Below, one piece after another: positions 54,497 to 63,991 of a DNA stretch of 64,000 bases. Position 1 is the first letter of the stretch. Each line of letters begins with the position of its first letter. This DNA comes from Gari tellinella (Eukaryota > Mollusca > Bivalvia > Cardiida > Psammobiidae). Below the pieces are notes generated by a model, which ran no database searches, had not been told where the DNA came from, and saw only the letters and a list, made by a program, of their open reading frames with translations. The stretch covers positions 5,518,001 to 5,582,000 of the forward strand of contig OV277867.1 of the NCBI GenBank assembly GCA_922989275.2. Direction: 5' to 3'. Made by a program: the position numbers and the translations under genes.

Positions 54497-54544
54497 TTAA
54501 ACAAAACTAAATGTAGTGAAATCAAATGTCCAAACTGTTTTCAA

Positions 54545-55010
54545 TGAAAATAAATGTACTGGGTCCCGGTGGCATCCTTGACAATATATTCTGAATCTTT
54601 TCTATGTCCAAATTAGGTCAAGGTCAATGTCAAACTGAGCTTGGGTATTATTGGTGAGTTGGTAATGGTCCAAGGCAATAACTGTATAAGTATCAAAGCA
54701 TAGTAGTAAACAGTGTTGATGCTAGACAAAACGGTAAAATCTAGTTAACCAAGAAAGAGCCCATTTCAAATATTCTAAGTTTAAATAAGTAAAGGTCAAG
54801 GTCAAAATAAAATTTTGGTGATATTGGTGGATAGGGAATGGTCAAAGGCAACAACTGTATAAGTATCCAAGCATTTGGGTAAGCCATGTTGATGCTAGAC
54901 GAAACAGTAAAATCTACTTATCCTTGTTACGGACGGACGCATGCACGCACAGACAAACAGGATGATTACTATATGCCTCCGCATCTATCGATGCCGGGGG
55001 CATAAAAATA
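54545..55010. repeat. Dispersed repeat Q, copy 2, two ~185-bp direct units
   Basis: AATGGTCCAAGGCAATAACT and GTATAAGTATCAAAGCAT recur as AATGGTCAAAGGCAACAACT and GTATAAGTATCCAAGCAT ~185 bp later; ends with CGGACGGACGCATG and CCGGGGGCATAAAA. Confidence 0.6.
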
Positions 55011-55076
55011 ACATCTTCTTCATTGTAACTACTCAAGAAATTATAGATATACATGTGTACATTCACAATTCCTTCA

Positions 55077-55326
55077 TACAGTGGAGAATCTGTTATTCTT
55101 TCCCGTTTAAACGCAAACGTACGCAAACGCAAAGCACTAAAACGTAGAAAAGAACAACTTTTGGACAATTCTGATATTTCATGTTTATCTTGGTGGCAAA
55201 CAGTTTGGAGCCTGATCAGACGCCGGGTTACCCGGCGTCTGATCAGGCTCCAAACTGTTTGCACAGGAAATAATAGTTTTAGCGTAAACGCGTTTATTGG
55301 GAAAGAATAACAGATTCTCCACTGTA
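55077..55326 (-). mobile_element. MITE family A copy 14
   Basis: Full length with TA flanks; HC1 arms perfectly paired around GCCGGGTTACCCGGC. Confidence 0.9.
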
Positions 55327-55386
55327 AGTATTGGTGATCATTCTTAACATTTACTTTTTCAGCAATACAGCAAGTGCACCCAACAC

Positions 55387-55917
55387 CTTAACCTTTTGCA
55401 TGCTGGGTAATTTATTTGCCTATAATAATTGTCATTTGCTAAAAATAGAATTTTCAAAATTTCTTTTCGAAACAAGATCTGAGAGTTGAACAGTTTGGAT
55501 CCTGATGAGATGCCGCATTACGCGGCATCTCATCAGGATCTAAACTGTTTGCTCAGATAATCACTATTCTGCTGTTACAGTACTGAACCTTATTAAATTA
55601 ACAATTTTTGCGATTCGCTTGCAATTCGATGGCAATTCGCTTGCAATTCGATGGCGATTCGCTTGTGAAAATCTTCCAATGCAATTAACGCGTTAAGTTT
55701 TCCTGAATTGTGTATCTCACCAACATTAGCAAATATGCCTTCGTTAATGCATTTCAATTCCATTTTTGTCACAACCGCTTCGGAAATGTCGCGTGAAACG
55801 ACTCAAGCACATGGTTTGCTTTTTGAAGCGCCTGATTCGATGGCGTTTCGATGGCAATTCGCTTGCGATTATCAATTTAATTTAATAAGGTTCAGTACTG
55901 TAACGTACAAAGAGTTA
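55387..55917 (+). mobile_element. Family C-like copy holding a nested palindromic element
   Basis: TTAACCTTTTGCATGCTGG to ACAAAGAGTTAA. HC1 (55,489-55,550) carries paired changes GATGAGATGCC / GGCATCTCATC. Confidence 0.65.
55576..55902. mobile_element. TA-flanked element with long inverted ends TACAGTACTGAACC
   Basis: CAGTACTGAACCTTATTAAA is mirrored by TTTAATAAGGTTCAGTACTG, with TA at each end; inner GCGATTCGCTTGCAATTCG motifs repeat and are also inverted. Confidence 0.75.
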
Positions 55918-56058
55918 ACTTAATATTATCATGCAGTGTTTTTTTTTGTCTGAAACTATATGAATGTGACTCTAGTATGTTCATACACTGTACACCCTTC
56001 AGCTTCTTGTCATCTATGCTTCATGTCAACCATGCTGGGATGTTCTAGCAACATTGTT

Positions 56059-56408
56059 TTAATCCTTTACTCCGTAGCCAGTTGATAGTTTTGAAGATAG
56101 GTGGCATGACTTAACCCTTTGAACCCTAGTCCCGCATATAAGCGTGCTTTTCAAACAGAGTATGTGTGAATAATACACTTGTCATATGCAAACAGTGAAG
56201 ACCCAGATCAGAGGGCTCCTTAAGGAGCCCTCTGATCAGGGCCTTCACTGTTTGTAATAATGTCAAACATTGACAAAACAACCCTTAAATATCAGAAATG
56301 GACTGGACTAAAATGGAAACGGGAATTGTTTATTTAAAGTTTCAGGGAGGAAAGAGTTAAAGCAGGTTGAAAGTAAAGCAGAATGTACTTTAAGGCACAT
56401 TCTGTGTG
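56059..56408 (+). mobile_element. Family B copy 17, split by family E and lacking its right half
   Basis: CCTTTACTCCGTAGCC and GTTTTGAAGATAGGTGGC, then the left HC2 arm broken at its TTAA; after the E element the arm resumes as TTAAAGCAGGTTGAAAG. Confidence 0.72.
56111..56360 (+). mobile_element. MITE family E copy 4, nested in family B
   Basis: TTAACCCTTTGAACCCTAG to GGAGGAAAGAGTTAA; HC3 with perfect apex GGCTCCTTAAGGAGCC. Confidence 0.87.
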
Positions 56409-56419
56409 CCACCCTAAGC

Positions 56420-56644
56420 CTTATCCCATTACCCCATAGCCTGTTTCTGGTTCTATAGGGAAAGACCCCTTTGAAGAAGGTTGAAAGTAAAGCAGAATGC
56501 GCCTGCTTCAAGCTTTTTTTCTGCTAGAATATAGTAAATATTTCTTATGATAAATATTCATGACTGTATAAATTGGAATAATCTTCTTGAGTTGAGGAAT
56601 AAATTAAAGGAGTAAAAGGCGTATTTATGGTGTAATAGGATAAG
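56420..56644 (+). mobile_element. MITE family B copy 18, hairpin collapsed
   Basis: CTTATCCCATTACCCCATAG to GGTGTAATAGGATAAG; only the left HC2 arm survives. Confidence 0.7.
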
Positions 56645-56649
56645 TTAAG

Positions 56650-58068
56650 ACACACCATCTGCTATGAATATAGGGAATATTTCTTAAGCTGTACATTCAT
56701 TACTGTATAAAACAGACTACTTTTTTCAGAGAAGGAATTAACTAAATGCATAGAAAGGCGTATCTAGTGCTGAAACGATTACCCGGGTAACCGTTAACGG
56801 TTATGAACTGCCGATTAACTGGTTTCAAAGTCGGTAACCGGTTACTCGGAAGCCATTTTGTATAACAAAAGTGAAGCCCAATTTGTCGGAAACTGCAGCC
56901 TTCAGATGTGTTTTCCGTTCGCTTGAAGTATTTTACTCTAAGATATAGACATGGTATTTAAGTTTTAAAATACAGTAGCATGTTGATTGATAAGGGTAGG
57001 GCGTTTCCTGATTTTTGTAAACGTGTATCCGGAGCTCAATACACAAAACGATGCTGTTAACAAAGTATTTTATGTGCACAATTCAATATACTTTTCAGGT
57101 GTTCTCAACACTGAATAATCGCTGCATCGTGTCATTTTATTTTAAGTTGAGTTAAAGAACCCTTATTTCAACTGTCGCTTTACAATACATGCCGATTGAA
57201 CAGTTTTAATTTACAACAAACTTGTCTTCGAAATATTGTTCCCTTCGCTAATTTGACAGTTGAACTTGACACGCTTACTAACCTTCTGACCTCGAAATAT
57301 TCGGTTTGCTTTGGATTTCTACCCTAGTAGCTATATATGACGTTCGTGTAGGGAAACTTAAATCAGGGTTTCCAGGAATATCCGCAGGTCAATTTCAAAT
57401 ATATTTTTAGACCACCCAATCAAAAACGATAAAATAATAAAACCCGGTTAGCTGAATCTACACTTCAATCGGATCGTCTCATATTTTGCCAAGGTTTAAA
57501 ATAAGACAAGAATGGGACCAATTAATTATCTATAACACAATGCGGGATCCGTCTTCATATTCGGCCGCGCACAATTATTCCGTGTGTTGAAGTTATTATT
57601 ATTTTACAAATGCAACTTATTTAGAGAAGACATCGAATAGCTGCTTTTGACGATTTATTGATCAACAGTTGAACAGATTCATGAAGTATAAAATTAATGT
57701 AAGTTCATTTTATAAGATCAATGCTTCTTTTCTCTTTGCACTTTATTAAAGACCTACGTCGGCATGGTAAAATACATGTAGTTAGAAAAAAGTATAACAT
57801 CCATAAACAATTCTTTGGCACCAAGACTTTATTATTGTATTATCGTTTACACACGCAAACGGTCTCCAAATTTGTAAATGTTTATAGGTAAACAGTTGAA
57901 CGTTACTGTGTACATGTGCAACGTCCTACCCTTACTGACTAATGATGCGTCAGATTGCATATTAAAGTTACGATTAACCGGTTAACCCCGGTTACGAGCA
58001 ACGATTAACCGGTTACAAATTTCTGGTAACCGTTTCAGCACTAGGCGTATCTATGGAGTAAAGGGTTA
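56650..58068 (+). mobile_element. Family B right half split by an hAT-type element
   Basis: CATCTGCTATGAATATAGGG to GAAAGGCGTATC at the left; GGCGTATCTATGGAGTAAAG and GGTTAA at the right of the insertion. Confidence 0.75.
56765..58043. mobile_element. Non-autonomous hAT-type element, 1,279 bp
   Basis: TIRs TAGTGCTGAAACG / CGTTTCAGCACTA, an exact 8-bp target duplication GGCGTATC (56,757-56,764; 58,044-58,051), and clustered subterminal CCGGTTA motifs at both ends. No transposase frame in the ~1.1-kb interior. 8-bp duplication and TIR form are those of hAT elements. Confidence 0.9.
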
Positions 58069-58269
58069 ACAAAATGTACTTGACCCTTTAGTATAGCTCA
58101 GCCTATCTGCAATCCAAGATTCCTTTCTAAACATATCAATTACCTTTGAAGTTTCAAGGAATTTCAAGTGTCAATTAACAATTTAAGTACATGTATTGAT
58201 GATGCAGACACTCAGAATTGATGATCTGAACCTTAACCCTTCGTCTATTATCCCAAGCTGCCTTTCATA

Positions 58270-58476
58270 TACAGTAAAACCTCTCTATAACGATCGCTAA
58301 ATTGTGTTAATTATTAGGTGTTTACAACAGGTGACTGCTTAAAGCAAGGTGGCAGTAAAACAGAAAGCTCCTGTAGGAGTTTTCTGTTTTACTATCACCT
58401 TGCTTTAAGCTGCCACCTGTTTTTTAAAAAACCAATTAGCCTTCGTTTTTGTGGTCGTAATAGAAGTTTTACTGTA
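58270..58476 (+). mobile_element. MITE family D copy 6
   Basis: TACAGTAAAACCTCTCTATAAC to AGAAGTTTTACTGTA; hairpin with AGCTCCTGTAGGAGTT apex. Confidence 0.84.
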
Positions 58477-58525
58477 TTGAAAGCTATATAGTGCTGCTAA
58501 GTTTTCCAAGCAAAGCACTTATATA

Positions 58526-58775
58526 TACAGTGGAGAATCTGTTATTCTTTCCAAACAAACGCGTTTACGCTAAAACTATTATTTGCAGTGCAAACAGTTT
58601 GGAGCCAGATCAGACGCCGGGTAACCCGACGTCTGATCAGGCTCCAAACTGTTTGCCACCAGGATAAACAAGAATTATCAGAATTGTCCAAAAGTTGTTC
58701 TTTTCTACAATTTAGTGCTTTGCGTTTGCGTACGTTTGCGTTTAAACGGGAAAGAATAACAGATTCTCCACTGTA
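58526..58775 (+). mobile_element. MITE family A copy 15
   Basis: Full length, TA flanks; the apex has one mismatch (GCCGGGTAACCCGAC). Confidence 0.89.
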
Positions 58776-59545
58776 TGTTCTGACTAATCTCATTCCACAC
58801 TTTTCAGTAATGTCGCTGTTCAATACAGGTAGCAATCTAAAACAGTGGGGGAAGACATCATTCTTTTAGGTTTAAAACAAAACTGAAAGCAAAAGTAATG
58901 CAAAGAAATGAAGAAAACAATTTCTTAAAAATGTGACAACTTATTAGGAAAGATCACAAAAACCTTAGATCAGACATTATAAGTAACTCGACTTCTGATC
59001 CAAGCTGTTTCCAATGAACAAAATTGTTCTTATGCCTTCACAAGACTTAGTGGGAAGCAACAATGTTTCTGCTCTGTCTACTTGTTTGTCTGTCTTTGTT
59101 TGTTTCAGTTTGTCTGTTTGTCCAATATGTTAACCTTGGTCATTACTTTGCAACTACATGAATTGTAATAGACTTCATGTACAGCATTAATACTTAGCTC
59201 AAGAAGCAAGAGCTTTGTACAACTTGGGTTATGTCTGACAAAGGTCAAGGTCATTTAGAGTTCAAATAGGCTGAATTTAACCTTGGCTATAATTTTAAAA
59301 CCACATCATGGCCACGTGTGATATAGACTTTAAATTTGGTATGTACACTCAAGAATCTCAGTACAATCTGGGTCATGAAAGGTCATTTTGAGGTCATGGT
59401 TACATCATGGTTTCACAAACATATATTGTTTAACCAAAGTGCTTATTTGGGAAAGAATAATGTCTTCTCTACTGTTACTTAAATACAGAGCTGTGAAAAA
59501 CTTCTCCCCATAACTATCTTATCCAATAATAAACAAGTGTATATA
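58776..59545. other. No gene recognised; MITE and Q-like remnants
   Basis: A faint family A copy runs from about 58,960 to 59,070; ACAAAGGTCAAGGTCATTTA near 59,237 is Q-like; TTATTTGGGAAAGAATAATG at about 59,448 is an A right end. Confidence 0.45.
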
Positions 59546-59616
59546 TACAGTAAAACCTCCTTATTACGACCACTTAATTGTTCTATATATTAGGTGTTTA
59601 AAGTCAGGTTACTGCT

Positions 59617-59867
59617 TTAACTCTTTCCTCCCTGAAACTTTAAATGGAAAATTCCAGTTTCCATTTTAGTCTGGTCCATTTCTGACTTTTAAGGGTTGTT
59701 TTTGTCAATGTTTTGAATTATGACAAACAGTGAAGACCCTGATCAGAGGGCTCCTTTCGGAGCCCTCTGATCTGGGTCTTCACTGTTTGCACAGGACAAG
59801 TGTACTTTTTACATGTACACTGTTTGAAAACAACGCCAATATGCGGGACTAGGGTTCAAAGGGTTAA
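59617..59867 (-). mobile_element. MITE family E copy 5, nested in family D
   Basis: TTAACTCTTTCCTCCCTG to GGTTCAAAGGGTTAA; nearly identical to the copy at 45,262, including apex GGCTCCTTTCGGAGCC. Confidence 0.88.
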
Positions 59868-60118
59868 TAATCAATTACCCCATAGGTTATTTGCAGTTTT
59901 GAAGACAGGGGACCACTTGAAGCAGGTTGAAAGTAAAGCAGAACGTGCCTTGAGGCACATTCTGCTTTACTTTCAGCCTGCTTTAAGCTACCATCTACTA
60001 GTATAAAGAAAATATTTCTTCCGATACATATTGATAACTGTACAGTATGTAACAATTTTCTTCATTGAAGAAATAAAATAAAGGCGTATAAAAGTGTATT
60101 TATGGGGTAATGGGTTAA
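59868..60118 (+). mobile_element. MITE family B copy 19, nested in family D
   Basis: ATCAATTACCCCATAGG start (left CCC worn) and GGGGTAATGGGTTAA end; HC2 apex GTGCCTTGAGGCAC. Confidence 0.82.
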
Positions 60119-60421
60119 AGTAAGGTGGCAGTAAAACAGAGAGCTCCTTTGAGGACATTCTGTTTTACTATTACCTTGCTTTAAGCTGTGACCAGTCTTA
60201 CATTATATAGCATTACAATCAGTTCGCCTTATTTTTAGTGGTCCTAACATAGAGGGTTTTACTGTACAGAGCTGTGAAAACCTTCTCCCCAATAACTATC
60301 TTATCCAATGATAAACAAGCATTATAAGTATTGTACACCATCCAATGTGATCAATTCTATCTGTAGCTACAGAATCCAGATATTAGTTATGCTAACAAAA
60401 TAAAAACAAGTTGAACTTTAC

Positions 60422-60460
60422 TGTCGTATCCAAGAATAGGAGAGCTGCCTTCATCTTTGT
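60422..60460 (-). CDS. Host gene of unknown identity, exon
   Basis: 39 bp on the minus strand between acceptor TTTGATCTGTCAG and donor GTAAAG. It begins with two bases completing a GAC codon from the exon at 63,573, encodes KDEGSSPILGYD and leaves one base (A) that forms AGT with the next exon. A micro-exon of this size is acceptable only because both junction phases match. Confidence 0.58.
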
Positions 60461-60539
60461 CTGACAGATCAAACAAAGAACAAATAAGCCAAGATATCAT
60501 AAATACCATTATCACATAAAACCGACTCTGGGAGTGTTA

Positions 60540-60915
60540 TAAAGCCATTCAATAAACTATAGTGAAATATCAATATTTGGGCTCCGGCCCTATCTGTTCG
60601 TCCATGAGCGCTGCATGGCGCTGGGCGCCAAATGACGTCATTTGCCATGGCGTTACTGTAAACAACGTCAAGTTTTGGCGGAAAATACATATGGGGGAGA
60701 GACAAAAAACTACGGATTCAGTTCACTTAAAAGGGTTTTAAAATGTTTATGTGATAAATAGGATCTAACATTCGTGCTCATTATTTATCATTCTTAATAA
60801 ACTCGTTGACTAAAACAAATATAACGCTCGCCAAGGCTCGCTTCATATTGTTTTAGTCAACTCGTTTATTAAAAATGATAATTAATGAGCACTCATGTAA
60901 GATCCTCTATATATA
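60540..60915. repeat. Dispersed repeat N, copy 2
   Basis: GTGAAATATCAATATTTGGG, CAAATGACGTCATTTGCCAT and CATTCGTGCTCATTATTTAT as in copy 1; the right end has a long inverted pair around AACTCGTTGACTAAAACAAA. Confidence 0.65.
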
Positions 60916-60917
60916 AT

Positions 60918-61140
60918 ACACTATGGAAGACATTATTCTTTCCCGATAAAGTAACCTCTATTGCAAACAGTCTGGAGCCAGATTATATGTTAGGAAACCC
61001 TGCATCTAATCAGGCTCCAAACTATTTGCCACTCAAATAGTCATTATTTTCAGAACAACTGTCATTTTCTACATTTAAATTAATTGCAATGCATTTGCAC
61101 TTTGTTTACCGGTACATTGTAAAGGATAACATCTTTTTTA
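60918..61140 (+). mobile_element. MITE family A copy 16, degraded
   Basis: TACACTATGGAAGACATTAT start; HC1 arms CAAACAGTCTGGAGCC / GGCTCCAAACTATTTG with a diverged apex. Confidence 0.65.
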
Positions 61141-61206
61141 TTGCAGAAATGAAGCCACAATTCTGTAAGTGACCATACAACTAAAAGCATCAAGAGCTAC
61201 AATTAG

Positions 61207-61437
61207 GAGGCTTTAAGTGCATCTAATTTATTCTTCCACTGATAAAAATAGTTCCAATTTATACAATTATAAACATGTACCATAGGAGAAATTTTTTATA
61301 CCCTAGCAGATTATAGCTTAAAGCAGGCTGAAAGTAAAGCAGAATGTGCCTTAGGGCACATTCTGCTTTACTTTCAACCTGCTTTAAGTCGTCACCTGTC
61401 TTCAAAATTAGAAACAGGCTATGGGATAAAGGGTTAA
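61207..61437 (-). mobile_element. MITE family B copy 20, left end lost
   Basis: From AAGTGCATCTAATTTATTC to GGGATAAAGGGTTAA; HC2 apex TGTGCCTTAGGGCACA. Confidence 0.8.
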
Positions 61438-61439
61438 TC

Positions 61440-61864
61440 GGTACTATGCTTATTTTCAATACTAGAACAAGCTATGGGGTAACCCTGTTAAATAATGGCT
61501 AACAATAAAACTGTCTAACAGCTAAGTGTATTAGAGAAGTCATAAATCTAATGAAGAGTTTTGTTATCTAAATTTCCAAACTACAAAGCTATCAGTGATG
61601 AATATACAATATTGCATGAGTGTTCATAATTTATAGGATCTCGTAAACAAGTCTATAAGAAAACAATAAAAACCTCAGCAAAGCAAGGTTTTTCTCGTTT
61701 TACTAAAGTTTAATAAATCATACAAATTATTAACACAAATGTTATATTCTTTTTATAACATAACATAGAAAAGTTTCCGTGTACTTTCGGCATTTCCATT
61801 TTAATGAATGACACATTTATTTATCAACTTGCTTGTCTTCTATTCAGTTACAATCACTCTTCTG
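61440..61864. other. No gene recognised
   Basis: A short B-like end (AAGCTATGGGGTAACCCTG) near 61,470, otherwise unassigned. Confidence 0.45.
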
Positions 61865-62116
61865 TTAACCCATCACCCCATAGCCTGTTTCTAGTTTTGA
61901 AGACAAGTGACCACTTAAAGCAGGTTGAAAGTAAAGCAGAATGCGCCTTAAGGCACATTCTGCTTTACTTTCAGCCTGCTTTAAGCTACCATCTACTAGA
62001 ATAAAGAAAACATTTATTCTGGTATGTGTTCATGACTATATAAATTTGAACTATTTTCTTCAGTGGATGAATAAATAGACTGTGCTAAAAGGCGCTTCTA
62101 TGGGGGAAAGGGTTAA
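61865..62116 (+). mobile_element. MITE family B copy 21
   Basis: TTAACCCATCACCCCATAG to GGGGGAAAGGGTTAA; full length, HC2 apex GCGCCTTAAGGCAC. Confidence 0.88.
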
Positions 62117-62214
62117 CCCACCTTTGAAGAGAAAATAAATAGATATGGTTATACATTTATATTTGTTGATTTCTACAACATTTAAAGTTCAGAAAAATAG
62201 TACACAAAGAGACA

Positions 62215-62428
62215 TTAACCCTTAGCCCGCCAAATAAATTGTCGTCTGCTATATTTCTCGTCTGCTTCAAGTTTCAAAGTGCTTCAAAGTTGCTCAAAAT
62301 TGCTGAAAATGTTGTCCGAGTGTCAAACAGCTTGGATCCGGATGAGACGCCGAGTTACTCGGCGTCTCATCCGGATCCAAGCTGTTTGCATATGGAGCTA
62401 TAGTCGTGAGTGGCAGGCTAAGGGTTAA
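62215..62428 (+). mobile_element. MITE family K copy 2 with a perfect HC1 hairpin
   Basis: TTAACCCTTAGCCCGCC to GGCAGGCTAAGGGTTAA. HC1 at 62,324-62,388 has two perfect 32-bp arms; unlike other HC1 copies both arms read CAGCTTGG and CGGATGAGACG. Confidence 0.85.
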
Positions 62429-62483
62429 ACATCAATAAATACACTAACCCATTACTCTAGAAATAACCACTTTTTCTCTCCCT

Positions 62484-62742
62484 TTAACCAATTACTCCAT
62501 AGATATGCCTTTTAATGCATTTATTTTATTCCTACACCAAAGAAAATAGTTCCAATCTATACAGTTATGAATATATGCATCATAAAAAATACTTTATCTA
62601 TCCTAGCAGATACATTTAGTAGCTTATAGCAGGCTGAAAGTAAAGAAAAATGAACCTTAAGGCACATTCTGCTTTACTTTCAACCTGCTTGAAGTGGTCA
62701 CCTGTTTTCAAAACTAGAAACAGGCTATGGAGTAAAGGGTTA
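62484..62742 (-). mobile_element. MITE family B copy 22
   Basis: TTAACCAATTACTCCATAG to GGAGTAAAGGGTTA; extra ATTTAG near the left HC2 arm; arms diverged at AAAAATGAACCTTAAGG. Confidence 0.8.
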
Positions 62743-62754
62743 CTAATTCTTACA

Positions 62755-63005
62755 TTAACCCTTTGAACCCTAGTCCCGCCTATAGGCGTCCTTTTCAAAC
62801 AGTGTACATGTGAATAGTACACTTGTCCTATGCAAACAGTGAAGACCCTGATCAGAGGGCTCCGAAAGGAGCCCTCTGATCAGGGTCTTCACTGTTTGTC
62901 ACAATGCCAAACATTCACAAAAACAACCCTTAAAAGTCATAAATGGACTGGACTAAGATGGAAACTGGAATTGTCCATTTAAAGCTTCAGGGAGGAAAGA
63001 GTTAA
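62755..63005 (+). mobile_element. MITE family E copy 6
   Basis: TTAACCCTTTGAACCCTAG to GGAGGAAAGAGTTAA. HC3 apex GGCTCCGAAAGGAGCC is the inverted form of that in copies at 45,262 and 59,617. Confidence 0.89.
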
Positions 63006-63220
63006 GGAATAGCCCCACCTCACAAAAGTCCTCAACATTAAACACAGAAGATACTTCCAGTATATTTCAAGATGATGGCTTAGAGCAGCTTGAAAGTAAA
63101 GCAGAATGCATGCTCGTTAAGGAGATTTGTTCTTTTTTTAGAATGCAAGGCTTTCAAAGAAAACACTTGTGTCATCTGCACCAGCACTGATATGGGAAAG
63201 TAAGCCTGAGCCATGGCTCG

Positions 63221-63471
63221 TACAGTTAAGAAGACAAGTATTCTTTCCCATTTAACAACATAGGAAACGCAGACGCAATGCATTAAAATGTAGAAAATGA
63301 CAACCTTTTGACATTTTGATTACTTATCTTAAACTGAGTGGCAAACAGTTTGGAGCCTGATCAGACGCCGGGTTACCTTGCGTCTGATCTGGCTCCAGAC
63401 TGTTTGTAATGGAAATAATTGTTTTAGCGTAAACTTGATAAATGGTAAAGAATAACATATTCTCCAGTGTA
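63221..63471 (-). mobile_element. MITE family A copy 17
   Basis: TACAGTTAAGAAGACAAGTA to ATATTCTCCAGTGTA; HC1 apex GCCGGGTTACCTTGC is mismatched, suggesting an older copy. Confidence 0.8.
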
Positions 63472-63572
63472 TGTTGGGCCCCGCAATGCAGCTGAAAGAA
63501 AGAAACTGGTCACCACTTCACACGGAGCTGTTCAGTAACAATATCAAGAATATATCCATGCAGGTTCTATAC

Positions 63573-63610
63573 CTTCGTCCTCACTACACTCATCACCATG
63601 TCGATCAGTG
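63573..63610 (-). CDS. Host gene of unknown identity, most upstream exon seen
   Basis: 38 bp on the minus strand between acceptor CACACAATTAG and donor GTATAG. In the phase demanded by the next exon it reads TDRHGDECSEDE and leaves a G that completes GAC. It has no stop in that phase. The acidic composition continues that of the next exon. The gene extends past the right edge of the window; its start is not visible. Confidence 0.55.
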
Positions 63611-63741
63611 CTAATTGTGTGGTTACATGGTTCAACAGCTTATGTTTGATTTAAAACAAATAATATCCCATCAAATATAAAGTTAAAATTGCAGCACCAA
63701 AACAGAAAATACAGACAGAGGCGTGTGCATTGATCATGTAT

Positions 63742-63991
63742 TTAACCCTTTACCCCATATAATGTTTCTAGTTTTGAAGACAGGTGACCATTTAAAGCAG
63801 GTTGAAAGTAAAGCAGAATGCGCCTTAAGGCGCATTCTGCTTTTCTTTCAACCTGTTTTAAGCTTCCATCTGCTAGAATATGGAAACTAATTCTTATGAT
63901 ATGTATTCCTGACTGATTAAATTGGAACTATTTTCTTTTGTGGATATATAAATTACATGCGCTAAAAGGCGCTTCTATGAGGGAAAGGGTT
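63742..63991 (+). mobile_element. MITE family B copy 23
   Basis: TTAACCCTTTACCCCATA to GAGGGAAAGGGTTCA; HC2 apex GCGCCTTAAGGCGC is perfect. Confidence 0.87.

Larger units (their letters stand above)
53419..54556 (-). mobile_element. Family A copy split by a TTAA element
   Basis: TACAGTGGAGAAGACAT ... CCTGTTTAA at the left; TTAAACAAAACTAAATGTAG and CCAAACTGTTTTCAATGAAA at the right. The A sequence GTTTAAAC was the target. Confidence 0.7.
59546..60266 (+). mobile_element. Family D copy 7 split by family E and family B
   Basis: TACAGTAAAACCTCCTTATTAC to GAGGGTTTTACTGTA. Its hairpin arm is broken at TTAA (59,617) and resumes at AAAGTAAGGTGGCAG after 60,115, so two MITEs lie inside a third. Confidence 0.8.
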
